From positions 1 through 9,611 of the forward strand of contig JANXQZ010000163.1 of NCBI GenBank assembly GCA_025353235.1: a DNA stretch of 9,611 nucleotides. Direction: 5' to 3'. Under the pieces are notes generated by a model, which worked only from the letters and a program-made list of their open reading frames with translations, did no database searches and had not been told where the DNA came from. The position numbers were made by a program, and so were the translations under genes. Shown here piece after piece: positions 6,730-9,611 of this stretch (position 1 is its first letter; the number at the start of each line of letters is the position of its first letter). This DNA is from Bryobacterales bacterium. Its GTDB lineage: Bacteria; Acidobacteriota; Terriglobia; Bryobacterales; Bryobacteraceae.

Positions 6730-8091
6730 GTGCGCAGGACTGCTTTTCTATCTATTTTATTGAGTGTGGCGCTTGGCGCGAGCGCGCAGATTAGACCTGT
6801 AAAACCAGGCTGGAACCTCTTCTCGCCTCAGCAAGACGTGCAGCTAGGGAAAGAGGCCGCCGCGCAGATTCAGCAGAAGATGGCGGTGGTGCATAATCCG
6901 GACCTCGACAGATATCTGAATACGCTGCTGGATCGTTTGAAGCAGTCCCCGCATGCGGGCAAGGACACCGGCACGCAATTCCCATTCTCGATCTCCGCCG
7001 TCTACGATAAGAATATCAACGCGTTTGCCCTGCCCGGCGGGCCGCTTTTCATTCACACTGCGCTAATCCAAGCTGCCGACAATGAGGCTCAACTGGCGGG
7101 CGTGATCGGGCATGAAATGTCGCATATCGTGTTGCGGCATTCCACCAATCAGGTCTCCAAACAGAATCTCGTTTCCATTCCGGCGATGCTGGCTGGGGCC
7201 GTGCTGGGCCATGGAATTCTCGGACAGTTGGGCCAAGCAGGCGTAGGGTTGGTCGCCCATTCAGCGCTGCTGACATTCTCGCGGACAGATGAAGCCGAGG
7301 CCGATTACAATAGCGCCCTGATCGTAGCCGACGCAGGGTACAACCCGATCGAGATGGCGCACTTCTTCGAAAAACTCGAAGCCAAAGCGGGTAGGCAGGG
7401 GGTGCTCTCTCAGCTCTTGTCGGACCATCCGAATCCTGGCAATCGCGTGAAGGCGGTGGAGGACGAAGTTCGACAGATGCCGCAGCGTCCGTTCAACTCC
7501 GACACTGGCCAATTCCAGCGCATTAAGGATCTGGTGAACCACATGCCTGCGCCCGGAAATCTCACTTCTAATTTCCAGGACGGGCATGCCCCCAGTCCGC
7601 CCAGCGTGCGTCCGAGCGGGCGCATGCGCGATTACAAAGGGAGCGCGTTCGCCCTTTCCTATCCGGATAACTGGCAGGTATTCGGGGAGCAGCAAAGCAA
7701 CATGGTAACGATCGCCCCTCAGGAGGGGCTTATCAAGAACGGGACCAGCGTGGCGATCGGGTATGGGCTCGAGGTGAGCTACTATTTTCCGGAAGGCAAC
7801 GCGCTCGATTTAGAGCGGGACACGCAAGCTTTGGTCCGGCAGTTAATGCAGCAAAATTCGGGGATGCGCGTGGCTCAATCTTCGCAAGCCACAGAGGTGG
7901 GTGGCCAGCGCGGACTAGTCACTTCCTTTACCGCTCAGTCTCCCTTCCAAGGAGAGACTGAAAGTGACACGCTGGTCACGGTTGCGCGGCCTGAGGGTTT
8001 GTTCTATCTGGTATTCATCTCTCCTCAGAGCGAGGCGAATCATGTTCAGGCCGCTTTGAGAGATGTGCTGAGTTCGGTTCGTTTTCAGTGA
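6730..8091 (+). CDS. Secreted M48-family zinc metalloprotease (BepA-like) with extra C-terminal domain
   Basis: A 453-residue protein with a signal peptide (residues 1-19, ending GASA|Q), so it is periplasmic. The M48 catalytic core has GHEMSH at 127-132 (zinc ligands His128 and His132, catalytic Glu129). The third ligand is Glu188, in the EAEAD motif at 188-192. SDHPNPGNR follows at 231-239; its His233 matches the position of the His-switch residue in E. coli BepA, which can cap the zinc and hold the enzyme inactive. The family degrades misfolded outer-membrane or periplasmic proteins. BepA has TPRs at its C-terminus. Here residues from about 300 to 453 instead form a different globular region (GSAFALSYPDNWQVF to the end) resembling PsbP/DcrB-like folds; that comparison is tentative. 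The GTG start has a strong ribosome site. The stop overlaps the start of the HAD gene. Confidence 0.92.
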   Translation: MRRTAFLSILLSVALGASAQIRPVKPGWNLFSPQQDVQLGKEAAAQIQQKMAVVHNPDLDRYLNTLLDRLKQSPHAGKDTGTQFPFSISAVYDKNINAFALPGGPLFIHTALIQAADNEAQLAGVIGHEMSHIVLRHSTNQVSKQNLVSIPAMLAGAVLGHGILGQLGQAGVGLVAHSALLTFSRTDEAEADYNSALIVADAGYNPIEMAHFFEKLEAKAGRQGVLSQLLSDHPNPGNRVKAVEDEVRQMPQRPFNSDTGQFQRIKDLVNHMPAPGNLTSNFQDGHAPSPPSVRPSGRMRDYKGSAFALSYPDNWQVFGEQQSNMVTIAPQEGLIKNGTSVAIGYGLEVSYYFPEGNALDLERDTQALVRQLMQQNSGMRVAQSSQATEVGGQRGLVTSFTAQSPFQGETESDTLVTVARPEGLFYLVFISPQSEANHVQAALRDVLSSVRFQ

Positions 8092-8705
8092 GTGAAGAGA
8101 GGAAATATGACGCAATTCTCTTCGATTTCGATGGAGTCCTGGTAGATAGCGAACCGATCCACTATCAATGCTGGAACGAGATTCTGGTTGGCTTCGGTCT
8201 TTCACTCGATTGGGATGCTTGGTGCGCGAACTGCATTGGGGTATCTGACCGCACCATGCTGCGTCGGATGTGCGCCAGCGTTCCAGCAATCGACGTGGAG
8301 ACCCTGTACGCAACCTACCCTCGCAAACATGCGCGCTTCCGGCAGCTCATGGAAGAGCGGATGCCGTTCTTCGAAGGAGTCCTGGAGTTGTTTCAGTCTC
8401 TGGATGACTACTCGCTAGCGATAGTCACTTCGAGTGGCAGGGACGAGGTGGAACCCATCCTGATCAAGGCGGGGCTCATGCCTTTCCTCAAAGCAGCAGT
8501 GTACGGCGGGGACGTGGAACGGGTAAAGCCCGAGCCAGATCCGTATCTCCGGGCGGCGGAGTTGCTAGGAGCGAAGCGCCCGCTGGTGGTGGAGGATTCC
8601 GATGCTGGCGAAGCTAGCGGGCGAGCGGCCGGTTTCGATGTGCTTCGGGTAAAGGATTCGGCGGAAGTGCCCGCTGCGCTGCGAATCCGGATTACTCGAA
8701 AATAG
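8088..8705 (+). CDS. HAD-superfamily hydrolase, beta-phosphoglucomutase/phosphatase-like
   Basis: A 205-residue cytoplasmic HAD enzyme with a C1-type helical cap. Motif I is DFDGVLVDSE, with nucleophile Asp13 and acid/base Asp15. Motif II is VTSSGR, with Thr114 or Ser115 at the conserved position. Motif III is Lys147 in VKPEPDPY. Motif IV is VVEDSDAG, with acidic residues 169, 170 and 172 near the Mg2+ site. The VKPEPDPY and EDSDAG sequences place it with beta-phosphoglucomutase and sugar-phosphate phosphatases (PgmB/YniC/GPH type), but the substrate cannot be told. The frame has no ATG near the start; GTG 8088 gives SEERKYDAILFDFDG and overlaps the protease stop as GTGA. No Shine-Dalgarno precedes it, so translation probably depends on ribosomes finishing the protease gene. 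The link to a periplasmic protease is unexplained. The palindromic element begins nine bases after the stop. Confidence 0.92.
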   Translation: MSEERKYDAILFDFDGVLVDSEPIHYQCWNEILVGFGLSLDWDAWCANCIGVSDRTMLRRMCASVPAIDVETLYATYPRKHARFRQLMEERMPFFEGVLELFQSLDDYSLAIVTSSGRDEVEPILIKAGLMPFLKAAVYGGDVERVKPEPDPYLRAAELLGAKRPLVVEDSDAGEASGRAAGFDVLRVKDSAEVPAALRIRITRK

Positions 8706-8713
8706 CTAGAGCC

Positions 8714-8846
8714 GTGGGGCAGACAATCTTGGCTGCAGCCGGCTTTCAGCCGGCTTTCTCAGGATACAAATACTCTATGAAAGCCCGAAAAGGAAAGCCC
8801 GAAAAGCCGCCTAAGAGGCGGCTGCAGGCAAGATTGCCTGCCCCAC
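8714..8846. repeat. Palindromic REP/BIME-like element: two inverted 44-base units
   Basis: The left unit (8714-8757) and the right unit (8803-8846, inverted) match at 38 of 44 positions; both begin GTGGGGCAG when read inward from the outer ends. Each unit folds into two adjacent hairpins. In the right unit these are GCAGGCAAGATTGCCTGC and AGCCGCCTAAGAGGCGGCT. In the left they are GCAGACAATCTTGGCTGC (with one A/G mismatch) and AGCCGGCTTTCAGCCGGCT. The six differences fall in the second hairpin's loop or at paired stem positions. A spacer of about 45 bases separates the units. The structure resembles paired REP units (BIMEs) or a small MITE; no transposase gene or target duplication is visible. 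It lies nine bases after the HAD stop and may act in transcript ending or mRNA protection. Confidence 0.75.
8779..8806 (+). repeat. 14-base perfect tandem direct repeat inside the palindromic element
   Basis: GAAAGCCCGAAAAG occurs twice head to tail (8779-8792 and 8793-8806). The second copy runs four bases into the right inverted unit, so it could have arisen by slippage or by duplication at that unit's inner edge. Confidence 0.85.
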
Positions 8847-8891
8847 AGTCAATGCCGAATCCCGATCCCACTGGACCTATTTCATGACATT

Positions 8892-8907
8892 CGATGTGCG
8901 CACATCG
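8892..8907. promoter_or_regulatory. Perfect 16-bp palindrome, possible operator
   Basis: CGATGTGCGCACATCG is its own reverse complement. Its centre is about 48 bases upstream of the inferred transcription start of the DinB pseudogene, a position where dimeric regulators often bind. It could also be chance in GC-rich DNA; no second copy is seen in the window. Confidence 0.35.
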
Positions 8908-8935
8908 CGCTCGTCTCAACGGATAGGGCCGAATC

Positions 8936-8947
8936 TATAATGGATAA
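8936..8947 (+). promoter_or_regulatory. Leaderless-type promoter -10 of the DinB pseudogene
   Basis: TATAAT at 8936-8941 is followed by GGATAA and then ATG at 8948, the same -10/N6/ATG layout as ilvE. The best -35 at 17-base spacing is GTCTCA (8913-8918), a weak match. No Shine-Dalgarno is present. Confidence 0.55.
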
Positions 8948-9382
8948 ATGCCCCACTCCAACCCGATCAAGCCTCTTTCCTCCTCGCCATGGCCCTCAAT
9001 CCCTGCGCAGTGAGCACACGCTCACCCGCCGCGTGATTGAAGCCATACCGCTCGATAAAGGCGACTGGTTGACGGCGAATTCGATTTTACGCCGTCTCCG
9101 AAGCCGGAATCGATCAAGAACTCGGCGGAACTCGGTGCCTGGTATGGTGAAATGTTTGCCCGCAAATCCAGCCCGCTGGCGCAACTCACCGGCGAGCAGC
9201 TCTCGAAAATTCTCGATTTTCGCGGCATGTTCCAGCTTCCGGCGGTTGTCTACCTGCAGTTCCTTCTCAGTCATTCGATCCACCACCGAGGCCAGCTCTC
9301 GATGTACCTCCGACCGGCAGGAGCAAAAGTGCCTGCAATTTACGGCGAAAGTTACGACAGCGCGCAAGATAAGAAAGCCTGA
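8948..9382 (+). pseudogene. DinB/DUF664-family protein, broken by frameshifts and an internal deletion
   Basis: Pieces of one DinB-fold protein lie in three frames. MPHSNPI (from ATG 8948) is followed, one base short, by ASFLLAMALN (8971-9000). One further base short comes SLRSEHTLTRRVIEAIPLDKGDW (to about 9067). From 9071 the third frame gives DGEFDFTPSPKPESIKNSAE and runs to the TGA at 9380-9382, through LSHSIHHRGQLSMYLR, which holds the C-terminal metal-binding His pair of the family. The segment that normally carries the first metal ligand (an AWH-type motif, roughly 25-30 residues) is missing between GDW and DGEF. DinB-fold proteins are small four-helix bundles, often metal-dependent thiol transferases; this copy cannot make the intact fold. 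The downstream frame has an internal ATG at 9152, but I think a short product is a relic. The damage seems modest, so the decay may be fairly recent. Confidence 0.8.
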
Positions 9383-9392
9383 ATGCCCGCTA

Positions 9393-9611
9393 TCACTTAA
9401 GATGGATTGGCTGTCCCGCCGCCCCGTTCCCCGCTGAATCCCAGGCTGCAAATCGAACCCATTTCTTGCCGGAAGCATCGAAGGGCACTCGCAGCGTCTC
9501 GCCGGAAAAGGGAGCGCGTCCAGTCATCGATAAAATCTGGCGCTCCACCTTTTCGCCATCTCCCCACACCACTTCCGCAAACTCCATGGGGAACGTCCAT
9601 TCCAGATCCGC
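9393..9611 (-). CDS. C-terminal fragment of a gene running off the right edge, possibly a CehA/McbA-type metallohydrolase
   Basis: The minus-strand frame is open from the window edge (9611) to the TGA at 9395-9393. It gives 72 residues beginning ADLEWTFPMEFAEVVWGDGE and ending AGNGAAGQPIHLK; the ATG at 9587 is internal and not the likely start. The pieces WTFP, VVWGDG, VPFDASGKKWVRFAAWDSAGNGA and QPIHL recall the beta-rich C-terminus of secreted acidobacterial CehA/McbA-family (PHP-like) metallohydrolases. That is from memory, and no catalytic motif is in view. It converges on the DinB pseudogene, with ten bases between the stops. Codon use and the coherent frame support a real gene. Confidence 0.6.
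   Translation of the reverse strand, partial: ADLEWTFPMEFAEVVWGDGEKVERQILSMTGRAPFSGETLRVPFDASGKKWVRFAAWDSAGNGAAGQPIHLK

Noticed and set aside
8940..9437. A 165-residue plus-strand frame starting at ATG 8940.
   Set aside because: Only its segment from about 9000 to 9067 matches a DinB protein; the rest is out-of-frame sequence, so it is a by-product of the pseudogene's frameshifts.
8996..9478. A 160-residue minus-strand frame over the pseudogene.
   Set aside because: It is opposite the DinB remnant and overlaps the real minus-strand gene end at 9393; no domain is recognisable.

Overview
The window looks like chromosomal DNA from a moderately GC-rich, Gram-negative-type bacterium, most likely an Acidobacteriota member (Bryobacter/Solibacter-like). 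That placement is an inference. It rests on the TPR sensor-type protein at the left edge, whose C-terminal half resembles acidobacterial serine/threonine-kinase/TPR proteins, on the secreted small proteins of a family I associate with this phylum, on frequent GTG starts, and on a dispersed-repeat-like palindromic element. No rRNA, tRNA, CRISPR array, phage gene or transposase gene is visible.

Layout, left to right. Bases 1-1698 (+) are the 3' part of a TPR protein cut by the window edge. A nitrilase-family hydrolase (1722-2666, -) converges on it. The nitrilase diverges, with almost no gap, from a two-gene unit of tandem paralogous secreted proteins of unknown function (2682-3275 and 3272-3880, +), joined by a GTGA stop/start overlap. 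That unit converges on typA/bipA (3906-5705, -), a ribosome-associated translational GTPase, which lies 51 bases downstream of ilvE (5757-6692, -), the branched-chain aminotransferase. ilvE diverges from a second two-gene unit: a secreted M48 zinc metalloprotease with an extra C-terminal domain (6730-8091, +) and a HAD-family phosphatase (8088-8705, +), again joined by GTGA.

After the HAD gene, 8714-8846 is a palindromic element made of two inverted 44-base units. Each unit folds into two small hairpins, and the sequence differences between units fall in loops or at paired stem positions. Next comes a decayed DinB-family gene (8948-9382, +) with two single-base frameshifts and an internal deletion. 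It still has a clean promoter-like TATAAT six bases before its ATG and a perfect 16-bp palindrome upstream. The last 219 bases (-) are the C-terminal end of another gene, perhaps a CehA/McbA-type metallohydrolase.

Most genes are housekeeping or ordinary accessory genes with no evident joint pathway. I do not see a complete new defence or mobile system. The items most worth a second look are the structured repeat pair, the tandem secreted paralogs, the TATAAT-N6-ATG (leaderless) promoter layout seen twice, and the gap-free divergent start at 2651-2682.
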